From Caulobacter sp. Root655 (GTDB lineage: Bacteria > Pseudomonadota > Alphaproteobacteria > Caulobacterales > Caulobacteraceae): DNA of 64,000 nucleotides. Shown piece by piece: positions 36,684-44,564 of this stretch. The stretch is from positions 1,265-65,264 of the forward strand of contig NZ_LMHC01000001.1 of the NCBI RefSeq assembly GCF_001427665.1, given 5' to 3'. The notes under the pieces were generated by a model, which was not told where the DNA came from, ran no database searches, and worked only from the letters and a program-made list of their open reading frames with translations. Each line of letters starts with the position of its first letter. Positions within the stretch are counted from its first letter, which is position 1. The position numbers were made by a program, and so were the translations under genes.

Positions 36684-37430
36684 ATGGGCGCCCGTGATCC
36701 TCACCACCCGCTGGACTTCCTGACGAACCCCGAGCGGTTCATGGCGTTCTCCCGCTGGGCCGCGCCGATGTTCGGCGTGCTCGCCGCGATCCTGGCCGCG
36801 ATCGGCCTGGTCCTGACCTTCGCCGCGCCCGAGGACTACCAGCAGGGCGACACCGTGCGGATGATGTTCATCCACGTGCCGGCCGCCTCGCTCAGCCTGT
36901 TCGTCTATCTCTGCCTGGGGATCGCCAGCTTCCTGGCCCTGGTCTTCCGCCACGCCCTGGCCGACGCCGCCGCCGTGGCCTGCGCCCCGCTGGGCGCGGG
37001 CTTCACGGCCCTGGCCCTGGTTACCGGCTCGCTGTGGGGCAAGCCGATGTGGGGAACCTGGTGGGTGTGGGACGCCCGCCTGACCTCGGTGCTGGTGCTG
37101 CTGCTGTTCTATCTCGGCTACCTGGCCCTGCGCTCGGCGCTGGAGGACGAGCAGAAGGCCGCCCGGGCCGCCGCCATCCTGGCCCTGGTCGGCCTGATCA
37201 ACCTGCCGATCGTCAAGTTCTCGGTCGAGTGGTGGAACAGCCTGCACCAGGGTTCGTCCACCCTGCTGGCCAAGCCCGGCAACGGCCTGCCGGCGGTCTA
37301 TGCCTGGCCGATGCTGGTGATGAGCCTGGCCTATCTGTCGGCCTTCGGGTCGCTATGGCTGGTGCGGATCCGGGCCCTGGTCTGGCGGCGCAAGGCGCGG
37401 GCCCTGGCCCTGCAAGCAGCTGAAAGCTGA
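36684..37430 (+). CDS. ccmC: Haem transporter/handling protein CcmC
   Basis: 248 residues, six membrane helices. It carries the periplasmic haem-handling tryptophan motif WGTWWVWDARLTS (about 121-133) and flanking conserved histidines (MFIHVPAA and WWNSLHQGSS). CcmC loads haem onto CcmE. It is followed by ccmD and ccmG with 17-base and minus-4-base gaps; ccmE is not in this cluster. Confidence 0.94.
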   Translation: MGARDPHHPLDFLTNPERFMAFSRWAAPMFGVLAAILAAIGLVLTFAAPEDYQQGDTVRMMFIHVPAASLSLFVYLCLGIASFLALVFRHALADAAAVACAPLGAGFTALALVTGSLWGKPMWGTWWVWDARLTSVLVLLLFYLGYLALRSALEDEQKAARAAAILALVGLINLPIVKFSVEWWNSLHQGSSTLLAKPGNGLPAVYAWPMLVMSLAYLSAFGSLWLVRIRALVWRRKARALALQAAES

Positions 37431-37447
37431 GGATTGGGGGCTAGCCG

Positions 37448-37642
37448 ATGCACTTCGATTTCGACGCCGGAAAATATGCGATCTATGTCTGGCCGGCCTT
37501 CGCCCTGACGGCGGGCGCCTTCGTCTGGATGATCGCCGACAGCCTGGCCTCGGCCCGCCGCTGGCGGCGCGAGGCCGAGCGGCTGCAGGCGTTGCGCGAC
37601 GCCCAGTCCAAGGGTGGCCGGGCCAAGGGCGGCAAGTCGTGA
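37448..37642 (+). CDS. ccmD: Haem exporter accessory protein CcmD
   Basis: 64 residues: one membrane helix (YAIYVWPAFALTAGAFVWMI, about 10-29) followed by a basic cytoplasmic helix and a Lys/Gly tail. This is the size and layout of CcmD, which holds CcmABC with holo-CcmE. It overlaps ccmG by GTGA. Confidence 0.88.
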   Translation: MHFDFDAGKYAIYVWPAFALTAGAFVWMIADSLASARRWRREAERLQALRDAQSKGGRAKGGKS

Positions 37643-38151
37643 AGCGCTGGCTGGGTTTCGCGCCGCTGGTCGTGCTGGTCGCCCTGGGCGTGCTGTTCGC
37701 CGGCTACGCCCTCAAGCACGACCCGCGCGTCCAGCCCGCCGCCCTGGTCGGCAAGCCGGTCCCGGCGGTGGTGCTGCCTGACCTCGACACCGGCGCCAAG
37801 GTGGCGGTGCGCGAGACGCCCGGCGGCCCGCGCCTGATCAACTTCTTCGCGTCGTGGTGCGCCCCCTGCCGCATCGAGCAGCCGCAGCTGATGGCGCTCA
37901 AGGCCCAGGGCGTCACCGTGGTCGGCGTCGCCTACAAGGACGAGCCCGGCAAGACCCGCGCGTTCCTCGACGAGCTGGGCGACCCCTTCGCGGTCAAGCT
38001 GATGGACCGCAGCGGCCGGGCCGGCGTCGAGTTCGGCGTCACCGGCGTGCCCGAGACCTACCTGGTCGGGGCCGACGGCGTGATCCTGGCCAAGCACAGC
38101 GGCCCCCTGACCGACGCCGACGCCAGGGACCTGCTGAAGAAGCTGCACTGA
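37639..38151 (+). CDS. ccmG: Thiol:disulfide interchange protein CcmG (DsbE)
   Basis: 170-residue membrane-anchored thioredoxin-like reductase that reduces apocytochrome c cysteines. N-terminal anchor FAPLVVLVALGVLFAGYAL; active site FFASWCAPCRIEQPQL (CAPC at about 74-77); cis-proline region GVTGVPETYLVGADG (about 133-147). GTG start overlapping the ccmD stop. An imperfect hairpin (38160-38190) follows the stop codon without a T run. Confidence 0.93.
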   Translation: MKRWLGFAPLVVLVALGVLFAGYALKHDPRVQPAALVGKPVPAVVLPDLDTGAKVAVRETPGGPRLINFFASWCAPCRIEQPQLMALKAQGVTVVGVAYKDEPGKTRAFLDELGDPFAVKLMDRSGRAGVEFGVTGVPETYLVGADGVILAKHSGPLTDADARDLLKKLH

Positions 38152-38219
38152 AACGCGAAATCCCGGAGCGACCTTTCGGTCGTCCGGGATCGCGAAGGCT
38201 GGAAATCAGGCCTCCGGGT

Positions 38220-38582
38220 TTAGCAGCGCGAACCCTTGCCGACCTGGCTGCCGACATAGGCGCCGGCGCCGGCGCCCAGCAGGGTGCCGGGGGTACGGTT
38301 GCCGTTCGACACCGCGTTGCCGATCAGCGCGCCGCCCAGGGCGCCCAGAACCGCGCCGGTGGCCTTGCCGCTCTTGCGGTCGGAGCGGCAGCGCTCGTAG
38401 CTGTTGTAGCGGCGGTTGTCATGACGACGGTCGTAACGACGGTCATAGCGATCGTCATAACGGCTCTCGTAGCGATGATGATCGCTGTAGTAGCGACCGT
38501 CATGGGCCGAGGCGAAGGTCGGCGCGACCATCAGGCTCAGGGCCGAGGCGCCAGCGGCGATCAGAGAAATGGCGGTCTTCAT
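38220..38582 (-). CDS. Glycine-zipper 2TM domain protein with Arg/Tyr/Asp-rich repeat
   Basis: 120 residues. The signal peptide (MKTAISLIAAGASALSLMVA, to about residue 26) is followed by a highly polar repeat of DRRYD-type units (about 30-65) and a glycine-zipper hairpin GAVLGALGGALIGNAVSNG with GAGAGAYVGSQVG. This is the Rickettsia 17-kDa-antigen-like family, expected in the periplasm or outer membrane. The cysteine near the centre (ERCRSD) and the C-terminal Cys may pair. It is a single gene with GGACACCC at the start region. Confidence 0.88.
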   Translation of the reverse strand: MKTAISLIAAGASALSLMVAPTFASAHDGRYYSDHHRYESRYDDRYDRRYDRRHDNRRYNSYERCRSDRKSGKATGAVLGALGGALIGNAVSNGNRTPGTLLGAGAGAYVGSQVGKGSRC

Positions 38583-38745
38583 CGGGTGTCCTTCCGGTGG
38601 TTCAAATTCAATTCCGACCAGTCATCGAGCCCCGATCTCGAATGACCTTGGACGCACCCTAGGCCTGCCGGACTGAACCAACCCAAGGCCGGTCCTTCAT
38701 CTGGCGTTCAGGTTCTGGCCGAATTTTGGCCTGAAATCGCGACCA

Positions 38746-38760
38746 TTAACCGCGCGTTGA
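38746..38760 (+). promoter_or_regulatory. CtrA-like box upstream of a small orphan gene
   Basis: TTAA-N7-TTGAC at 38746-38760 is one base from the CtrA consensus, 44 bases before the ATG at 38804. A further lone GTTAACC is at 38780-38786. This suggests cell-cycle or flagellar-type timing for the next gene. Confidence 0.5.
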
Positions 38761-38803
38761 CCATGCTCGCCGACCTTGCGTTAACCATGCTAGAGTCGCG
38801 TCC

Positions 38804-39070
38804 ATGAGCACGATCCGCCCCACCGGCCTGCAGACCGTTCCGCCGAGGCCCGTTTCGACGCAGGGCGCCGGCGGTTCGCGCGCGGCGGCGTTCTTCCAGG
38901 CCGCGGTCGGCGACGCCGCCGCCGCGCGCCCGACCGCGCCGCCGATCGCCGTCCAGCTGCAGACCCAGGCCCAGCCGCAACGCCAGCCGCCGGCCCGGCC
39001 GTTCGTCCAGCCGACCGAGCCGCCGCAAAAGGTGCTGCGTCCGGGCTCGCTGCTGAATATCCTGGTCTAG
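38804..39070 (+). CDS. Small disordered protein of unknown function, possibly CtrA-controlled
   Basis: 88 residues, Pro/Gln/Ala-rich and probably largely disordered (QTQAQPQRQPPARPFVQP). The ends look conserved-like: MSTIRPTGLQTVPPRP and VLRPGSLLNILV. A CtrA-like box precedes it. No domain is recognised. The hydrophobic C-terminal motif could be a docking peptide. It is in front of, and on the same strand as, the TetR gene (66-base gap). Confidence 0.65.
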   Translation: MSTIRPTGLQTVPPRPVSTQGAGGSRAAAFFQAAVGDAAAARPTAPPIAVQLQTQAQPQRQPPARPFVQPTEPPQKVLRPGSLLNILV

Positions 39071-39136
39071 ACGCACCGTTCACGGGGATCGTGTCGCGCC
39101 CGTTTGAGGGTCCAAGGCTCAAGGGGCGCTACCGAT

Positions 39137-39790
39137 ATGTCCGACGATCCGAAACCCGCTCGCTCCGCCCCGCCGCGCCGGACCCGGGACGAGACCCGCT
39201 CGCTGGTGCTTGAAGTCGCCGCCCGCCGCTTCTCGCGCGCCAGCTACGAAGCCGTGTCGCTGGACGACATCGCCGCCGAGTCCGGCGTGCGCAAGGCCAA
39301 CCTGCTCTACCATTTCACCTCCAAGGAGCAGCTCTGGTACGACACGGTCGACCACGTGTTCGCCGAGGTGGAGCGGTTCTACGCCGAGCGCGAGGGCGAC
39401 GACCCCAAGACCTGGGGCGACCTGCGGGGGTTCGTGCGCACCTATTTCGAGGCCTGCCGCCTCAACCCGGCCTATGTGCTGATCCCGCTGATCGAGGGGG
39501 CCACGGCCAACTGGCGCAGCGAATGGATCGCCGAGCGCCACCTCAAGCGCCACGTCCACGACTTCGACCTCTATGTGCGCCGGCTGATCGCCGAGGGCGT
39601 CCTGCCTCCCATCGAGCCCGTGCACCTGCAGAACATGCTGACCGGCGGCGTGCAGCATTTCGTGGCCAACGCTGCGGTCTGGGAGCGGGCCCTGGGCGTC
39701 GACACCCGGGACAAGGCCTTCATCGACGGCTACGCCAACTCGGTGGTGGGCCTGCTCGAGCGGGCCTGGGGCGACCGGACCGAGGCCTGA
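39137..39790 (+). CDS. TetR-family regulator
   Basis: 217 residues. The N-terminal HTH is clear: RTRDETRSLVLEVAARRFSR then YEAVSLDDIAAESGVRKANL and LYHFTSKEQLWYDTV (about 14-70), followed by a helical ligand-binding domain. Two tandem palindromic operator-like sites sit just after its stop codon, before the GH3 gene, so it most likely represses that gene in response to an unknown ligand. Confidence 0.93.
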   Translation: MSDDPKPARSAPPRRTRDETRSLVLEVAARRFSRASYEAVSLDDIAAESGVRKANLLYHFTSKEQLWYDTVDHVFAEVERFYAEREGDDPKTWGDLRGFVRTYFEACRLNPAYVLIPLIEGATANWRSEWIAERHLKRHVHDFDLYVRRLIAEGVLPPIEPVHLQNMLTGGVQHFVANAAVWERALGVDTRDKAFIDGYANSVVGLLERAWGDRTEA

Positions 39791-39808
39791 ACTTCCCGCT
39801 TGTGCGCG

Positions 39809-39850
39809 ACTGACCCTTGGGTCAGTAATGGACTGACCGATTGGTCAGTC
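39809..39850. promoter_or_regulatory. Twin TetR-type operators
   Basis: Two perfect palindromes share the half-site ACTGACC: ACTGACCC-TT-GGGTCAGT at 39809-39826 and GACTGACC-GATT-GGTCAGTC at 39831-39850. Centres are 23 bases apart, about two helical turns, so dimers would bind the same face. They lie 45 bases upstream of the GH3 start codon. Confidence 0.8.
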
Positions 39851-39894
39851 ACCGTCGCATGCCGCCACCAAGACGGCAGCGACCCGGAGGGAAC

Positions 39895-42075
39895 ATGCCG
39901 AAACTATCCGTCGCCGCCTTGCTGGCCACCACCGCCCTGGGCCTGGGCGCGCCCGCCCACGCCGCGACCCCGGCGACTCCGGCCAAGGATCCCGACGCCC
40001 GCGCGGCGGCGACCGAAGCGCGGATGACCGACGACGAACGCTTCAGCCTGCTGAGCGGCATCATGCCGGTGGCCTTTCCCGGCATGGCGACGGTGACCAT
40101 TCCGCCGGGCGTCAAACCCAGCGCCGGCTATGTGTCCGGCGTGCCGCGCCTGGGCGTGCCGGCCCTGCGCGAGACCGACGCCAGCCTGGGCGTTTCCAAC
40201 GTCATGCAGATGCGCCCGGGCGACGTCGCCACCGCCCTGCCCTCGGGCCTGTCCCTGGCGGCCAGCTTCAACCCCGACCTGGCCTATCGCGGCGGCGCGA
40301 TGGTCGGCGGCGAGGCCCGGGCCAAGGGCTTCAACGTGCTGCTGGCCGGTGGCATGAACCTGACCCGCGACCCACGCAACGGCCGCAATTTCGAATATCT
40401 CGGCGAGGATCCGCTGCTGGCCGGGGTCCTGGCCGGCGAGTCGATCCGCGGCGTACAGAGCCAGGGGGTGATCTCGACCATCAAGCACTTCGCGCTCAAC
40501 GCCCAGGAAACCCTGCGCATGACCGTCGATGCGCGCATTGATCCCGCGGCCCATCGCGAGTCCGACCTGCTGGCCTTCGAGATCGGCATCGAGCGCGGCC
40601 AGCCCGGCTCGGTGATGTGCGCCTACAACCAGGTCAACGGAGCCTATGCCTGCGGCAACGACCCGCTGCTCAACGGCGTGCTGAAGGGCGACTGGGCCTA
40701 TAAGGGCTGGGTGATGTCGGACTGGGGCGCGGTGCATGACGTCGGCTATTTCGCCGCCGGCCTCGACCAGCAGTCGGGCTCGCAGCTCGACAAGTCCCGG
40801 TTCTTCGACGGCCCGCTGAAGGCCGAGGTCGCGGCCGGCCGGGTCTCCAGGGCGCGGGTGTCCGACGCGGTGCGCCGCGTGCTGCGCTCGATCTACGCGG
40901 TCGGCGCCGACTGGGAGCCGGTCGATATGGCGATCGACTACGCCGCCAACGGCCAGGTGGCGCGCGAGGCGGCGACGCAAGGCGTCGTGCTGCTGAAGAA
41001 CGACGGCGCCTTGCCCCTGGCCGCTAGCGCCAAGTCGATCCTGGTGGTCGGCGGCTATGCCGACGCCGGGGTGATGTCGGGCGGCGGCTCCAGCCAGGTC
41101 AGTCCGGTCGGCGGCCAGGCCACCTACATCCCGTCCGGCGGTCCCGGCTTCATGGAGGTGCTCGGTCGCCAGGTGATCGTGCCGTCCTCGCCGCTCCGGG
41201 CGCTGCGCAAGGCTCTGCCCGACGCCAAGGTCTCCTTCGACAGCGGCTACGCGCCCGAAGCGGCCGTCCTGGCCGCCGCCAAGGCCGATGTGGTCATCGT
41301 CTTCGCCACCCAGTGGCAGAGCGAGGGCGTCGACAGCGGCTCGCTCACCCTGGCCAACGGCCAGGACGCCCTGATCGCGGCCGTCGCCAAGGCCAACCCC
41401 AACGTCGTCGTCGTGCTGGAGACCGGCAACCCGGTCGCCATGCCGTGGCTGGGCGACGTCAAGGCGGTGGTCGAGGCCTGGTATCCGGGCCAGGAAGGCG
41501 GGGCGGCGATCGCCGACGTGCTGACCGGCGCGGTCTCGCCCTCCGGCCGCCTGCCGATGACCTTCCCCAAGAGCCTGGCCCAGACCCCGCATCCGGTGCT
41601 GGCCGGCTACGGCGCGCCGGAGGGGACCGCGTTGGCGGTCGACTACAAGGAAGGGGCCGAGGTCGGCTATCGCTGGCTGGCGGCCAAGGGCGAAACCCCG
41701 CTGTTCGCCTTCGGCCACGGCCTGTCCTACACCCGCTTCGAGCACGGCGCCCCGGCGCTGACCGTCAGCGGCAAGAGTGTCACCGCCAGGTTCTCGGTGG
41801 CCAATGTCGGCGCCCGGGCCGGGGCCGACGTGCCACAGCTCTACCTGGTCTCGGCGGCCGGCAAGCCGCTCAAGCGCCTGGCCGGGTTCAGCCGCGTCGA
41901 CCTGAAGCCCGGCGAGACGCGCGAGGTGTCGGTGACCGTCGATCCACGCCTGCTGGCCAGCTGGCGTGACGGCAAGTGGCGGATCGCCGGGGGCGCCTAT
42001 CGCTTCGCCCTGGGCCGTTCAGCCGAGGATCTCGGCGCGCCGGTCGAGGTGGCGCTGAAGGCGGCGGCCTGGTGA
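39895..42075 (+). CDS. Glycoside hydrolase family 3 beta-glucosidase/xylosidase
   Basis: 726 residues: signal peptide (MPKLSVAALLATTALGLGAP to about AHA), GH3 N-terminal TIM barrel with GMNLTRDPRNGRNFEYLGED (about 158-177) and the nucleophile aspartate in GWVMSDWGAVHD (about 276-287), GH3 C-terminal sandwich (VLLKNDGALPLAASAKSILV) and a fibronectin-III-like end (RFSVANVGARAGADVPQLYL). It is periplasmic or exported and releases terminal sugars from plant-derived oligosaccharides. GGAGG lies seven bases before the ATG. Likely under the upstream TetR protein through the twin operators. Confidence 0.95.
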   Translation: MPKLSVAALLATTALGLGAPAHAATPATPAKDPDARAAATEARMTDDERFSLLSGIMPVAFPGMATVTIPPGVKPSAGYVSGVPRLGVPALRETDASLGVSNVMQMRPGDVATALPSGLSLAASFNPDLAYRGGAMVGGEARAKGFNVLLAGGMNLTRDPRNGRNFEYLGEDPLLAGVLAGESIRGVQSQGVISTIKHFALNAQETLRMTVDARIDPAAHRESDLLAFEIGIERGQPGSVMCAYNQVNGAYACGNDPLLNGVLKGDWAYKGWVMSDWGAVHDVGYFAAGLDQQSGSQLDKSRFFDGPLKAEVAAGRVSRARVSDAVRRVLRSIYAVGADWEPVDMAIDYAANGQVAREAATQGVVLLKNDGALPLAASAKSILVVGGYADAGVMSGGGSSQVSPVGGQATYIPSGGPGFMEVLGRQVIVPSSPLRALRKALPDAKVSFDSGYAPEAAVLAAAKADVVIVFATQWQSEGVDSGSLTLANGQDALIAAVAKANPNVVVVLETGNPVAMPWLGDVKAVVEAWYPGQEGGAAIADVLTGAVSPSGRLPMTFPKSLAQTPHPVLAGYGAPEGTALAVDYKEGAEVGYRWLAAKGETPLFAFGHGLSYTRFEHGAPALTVSGKSVTARFSVANVGARAGADVPQLYLVSAAGKPLKRLAGFSRVDLKPGETREVSVTVDPRLLASWRDGKWRIAGGAYRFALGRSAEDLGAPVEVALKAAAW

Positions 42076-42095
42076 GCAGGCCCATCGCCTAACCT

Positions 42096-42126
42096 CGTCA
42101 TCCCGGGCCTTGTGCCCGGGATGACG
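42096..42126. terminator. Hairpin between convergent GH3 and folC genes
   Basis: Perfect 13-bp stem CGTCATCCCGGGC (42096-42108) with 42114-42126 and a CTTGT loop. No T run; it is of the same repeat type as the hairpin at 20764-20797 and may serve as a bidirectional transcript end. Confidence 0.5.
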
Positions 42127-42171
42127 GTGTTCAGGGGAGGCGCGAGGAGTCGAACTCGAGAGCGCTTGGTC

Positions 42172-43485
42172 CTAAGTCGGCCAGGTTTCCGGGCTCATCG
42201 CCAGCACTTCGCCGGCCAGGTAGAGCGAGCCGCAGATCAGCACATGCGGTGTTGGCTCCTGGGCCAGCGCCTTGTCCAGCGCCGCTTCGACCCCGTCGCA
42301 GGCCTGGGCTCTCAAGCCCGCCAGTTCGCCCGCCGCCGCCGTCTGGGCGGCGTTGGCGGCGGCCTGGCCTTCGAAGGTCACCGTGTAGAGCCTGGCCCCC
42401 AGGGGCGCGAACGGCGCGAAGAAGCCCGTGGCGTCCTTGTTGGCCAACAGGCCGGCGATCAGGGCCACGGGGCGGCCGTCGCGGGCCGCCAGCTCGCCCA
42501 GCGCCCGGGCCACGGCCTGGCCGGCATGGGGGTTGTGGCCGCCGTCCAGCCACAGGTCGGCGCCGGCCGCCTTGGCGCGCTGGGCCAGGGGTCCGGCCGT
42601 CAGCCGCTGGAACCGGGCCGGCCAGGTCGCGCCGGCGATCCCCTTGGCGATGGCCGCCTCGTCGATGCGCGGATCGTTCAACGCCAGGATGGCGGCGACC
42701 GCCAGGCCGGCGTTGGCGAACTGGTGCTCGCCGGGCAGGGCTGGGGCCGGCAGGTCCAGCAGACGGTCCTGCAATTGCACCAACAGGCGGCCGCGCTCGT
42801 TCCAGGCGTCGAAGTCGCGGCCCATCATGGTCAGCGGCGCTTCGGCCAGGTCGGCCTCGCGGTCGATGACGGCCTCGGCGTCCTCGGCCTGGCGGGCGCT
42901 GACCACCGGGGTGTTGGGCTTGATGATCCCGGCCTTCTCCTGGGCGATGGCCGCCAGGGTGTCGCCCAGGAACTCGCGGTGGTCGATGTCGATCGGGGCG
43001 ATGACGCTGACGACCGGCGTCACCACGTTGGTGGCGTCCAGCACCCCGCCCAGGCCCACCTCGACCAGGCACAGGTCGGCCGGGACCTCGGAAAAGGCCT
43101 GGAAGGCGGCGGCGGTGGTGATCTCGAAGAAGGTGATCGGCAGGCCGGCGTTGGCGGTTTCGACCCGGTCGAGCACCTCGGCGAGATGGTCGTCGGTGAT
43201 CAGGGTTCCCGCCAGGCGGATGCGTTCGGAAAACCGCACCAGGTGCGGCGAGGTGAAGACGTGGACGCGCAGCCCCGCAGCCTCGGCCATGGCCCGCAGA
43301 TAGGCGACGGTCGAGCCCTTGCCATTGGTGCCGGCCACGTGGATCACCGGCGGCAGCCGGGTCTGCGGCTCGCCCAGGGCCGTGCAGAGCCGGCGCATGC
43401 GGTCCAGCGACAGGTCGATCAGCTTGGGATGCAGGGCCTGCAACCGCGCGAGCGCGGCGTCGTGGGCGCGGAGGTGGTCGGTCAT
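42172..43485 (-). CDS. folC: Bifunctional folylpolyglutamate synthase/dihydrofolate synthase
   Basis: Adds glutamate to dihydropteroate and to folates. 437 residues with the Mur-ligase-type P-loop VIHVAGTNGKGSTVAYLRAM (about 47-66), TSPHLVRFSERIRLAG (about 78-93), VEVGLGGVLDATNVVTP (about 134-150) and the second-domain motifs DGGHNPHAGQAV. It is the last gene of the minus-strand trpF-trpB-trpA-accD-folC order, separated from accD by a family B pair. Confidence 0.96.
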   Translation of the reverse strand: MTDHLRAHDAALARLQALHPKLIDLSLDRMRRLCTALGEPQTRLPPVIHVAGTNGKGSTVAYLRAMAEAAGLRVHVFTSPHLVRFSERIRLAGTLITDDHLAEVLDRVETANAGLPITFFEITTAAAFQAFSEVPADLCLVEVGLGGVLDATNVVTPVVSVIAPIDIDHREFLGDTLAAIAQEKAGIIKPNTPVVSARQAEDAEAVIDREADLAEAPLTMMGRDFDAWNERGRLLVQLQDRLLDLPAPALPGEHQFANAGLAVAAILALNDPRIDEAAIAKGIAGATWPARFQRLTAGPLAQRAKAAGADLWLDGGHNPHAGQAVARALGELAARDGRPVALIAGLLANKDATGFFAPFAPLGARLYTVTFEGQAAANAAQTAAAGELAGLRAQACDGVEAALDKALAQEPTPHVLICGSLYLAGEVLAMSPETWPT

Positions 43486-43495
43486 TTTATGAACC

Positions 43496-43616
43496 TTCCC
43501 TCCCCCTTGTGGGGAGGGTGGCCCCGAAGGGGTCGGGTGGGGCTTGATGAGTCAAGGCGGCGGTGAAGCCCCACCCACCAGCTTCGCTGGTCCCCCTCCC
43601 CACAAGGGGGAGGGAA
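43496..43616. repeat. Family B palindromic elements, inverted pair
   Basis: Left copy: outer hairpin TCCCCCTTGTGGGGA, inner hairpin CCCCGAAGGGG, tail GGGTGGGGCTT. Right copy: AAGCCCCACCC, inner hairpin CCAGCTTCGCTGG, outer hairpin TCCCCACAAGGGGGA. The tails are complementary over about 11 bases. It separates accD from folC. Confidence 0.75.
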
Positions 43617-43626
43617 AAGCTTCTTG

Positions 43627-44553
43627 CTAGGCCGCCTTGAGCCCGCGGCCCATCATCAGCGTGCCGAGGATCGAGCCCAGCACCGCCGGCAGTTCCTTGC
43701 GCGGGGTGACGCGGTCGACCATGCCCTTCTCGACCAGGTACTCGGAACGCTGGAAGCCCGGCGGCAGGGTCTCGCGGATGGTCTGCTCGATCACCCGGGG
43801 ACCGGCGAAGCCGATCAGGGCCCCCGGCTCGGCCAGGTGGACGTCGCCGAGCATGGCGTAGGAGGCGGTGACGCCGCCGGTGGTCGGGTCGGTGAGGACC
43901 ACCACGTAAGGCAGGCCGGCGTCCTTCATTTCATTGATCGCCAGGGTGGTGCGGGCCATCTGCATCAGGGACAGGGCCCCCTCCTGCATGCGCGCGCCGC
44001 CGGCGGCGGTGAAGGCCACCAGCGGAACCTGGCGGGCGATGGCGGCCTGCGCGGCGGCGATGAAGCCCTCGCCGGCGGCCATGCCCAGCGAGCCGCCCAT
44101 GAAGGCGAAGTCCTGGACCAGCACCACGGCCGGGGCGCCGCCGACCACGCCGTGGGCGATGGCCATGGCGTCCTGCTCGCCGGTCGCCTTGCGGGCGGTG
44201 GCCAGGCGGTCCTTGTAGGACTTGCCGTCGAAGAATTTCAGCGGGTCCTCGAACACGGCGGGGGTCGGCAGGACCTCGTAGACGCCGTCGTCGAAGGTGA
44301 ACTTGAAGCGGGCCTCGGGGCCGATGCGCATGTGGCGTCCGGCCGGGGTGACCCACAGGGCCGCCTCCAGGTCGGAGCGGTAGATCATCTCGCCGGTGTC
44401 GGGGCACTTGACCCACAGGTTCTCGGGCGTTTCGCGCTTGGCGAACGCGCCGCGCACGCCGGGGGCGATGCGCGACAGCCAGCCGCCGCGTCGCTCGGTC
44501 GCGACCTTGGTCTTGTCGCCCTTCTTGGGGCCTTGGGGTTCAGCCATCGCCAT
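43627..44553 (-). CDS. accD: Acetyl-CoA carboxylase carboxyltransferase beta subunit
   Basis: Half of the carboxyltransferase that makes malonyl-CoA for fatty acid synthesis. 308 residues from the ATG at 44553; ATG 44547 and a GTG at 44568 overlapping the trpA stop are alternatives. The crotonase-fold core is intact: VVLVQDFAFMGGSLGMAAGEG and AFTAAGGARMQEGALSLMQM (about 175-195), GGVTASYAMLGD, GFAGPRVIEQT. The N-terminal zinc-ribbon is degenerate: LWVKCPDTGEMIYRSDLE and WVTPAGRHMR keep the spacing but only one of four cysteines, as in other alphaproteobacterial AccD. It is cotranscribed with trpA. Confidence 0.95.
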   Translation of the reverse strand: MAMAEPQGPKKGDKTKVATERRGGWLSRIAPGVRGAFAKRETPENLWVKCPDTGEMIYRSDLEAALWVTPAGRHMRIGPEARFKFTFDDGVYEVLPTPAVFEDPLKFFDGKSYKDRLATARKATGEQDAMAIAHGVVGGAPAVVLVQDFAFMGGSLGMAAGEGFIAAAQAAIARQVPLVAFTAAGGARMQEGALSLMQMARTTLAINEMKDAGLPYVVVLTDPTTGGVTASYAMLGDVHLAEPGALIGFAGPRVIEQTIRETLPPGFQRSEYLVEKGMVDRVTPRKELPAVLGSILGTLMMGRGLKAA

Positions 44554-44564
44554 AGCCTTCAGCC

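Noticed and set aside
42130..42175. tRNA T-arm-like sequence (GAGTTCGACTCC on the minus strand)
   Set aside because: No acceptor, D or anticodon arm can be folded upstream, because that stretch is the folC 3' end; the stem pairing is also poor. No other tRNA-like cloverleaf was seen in the window.
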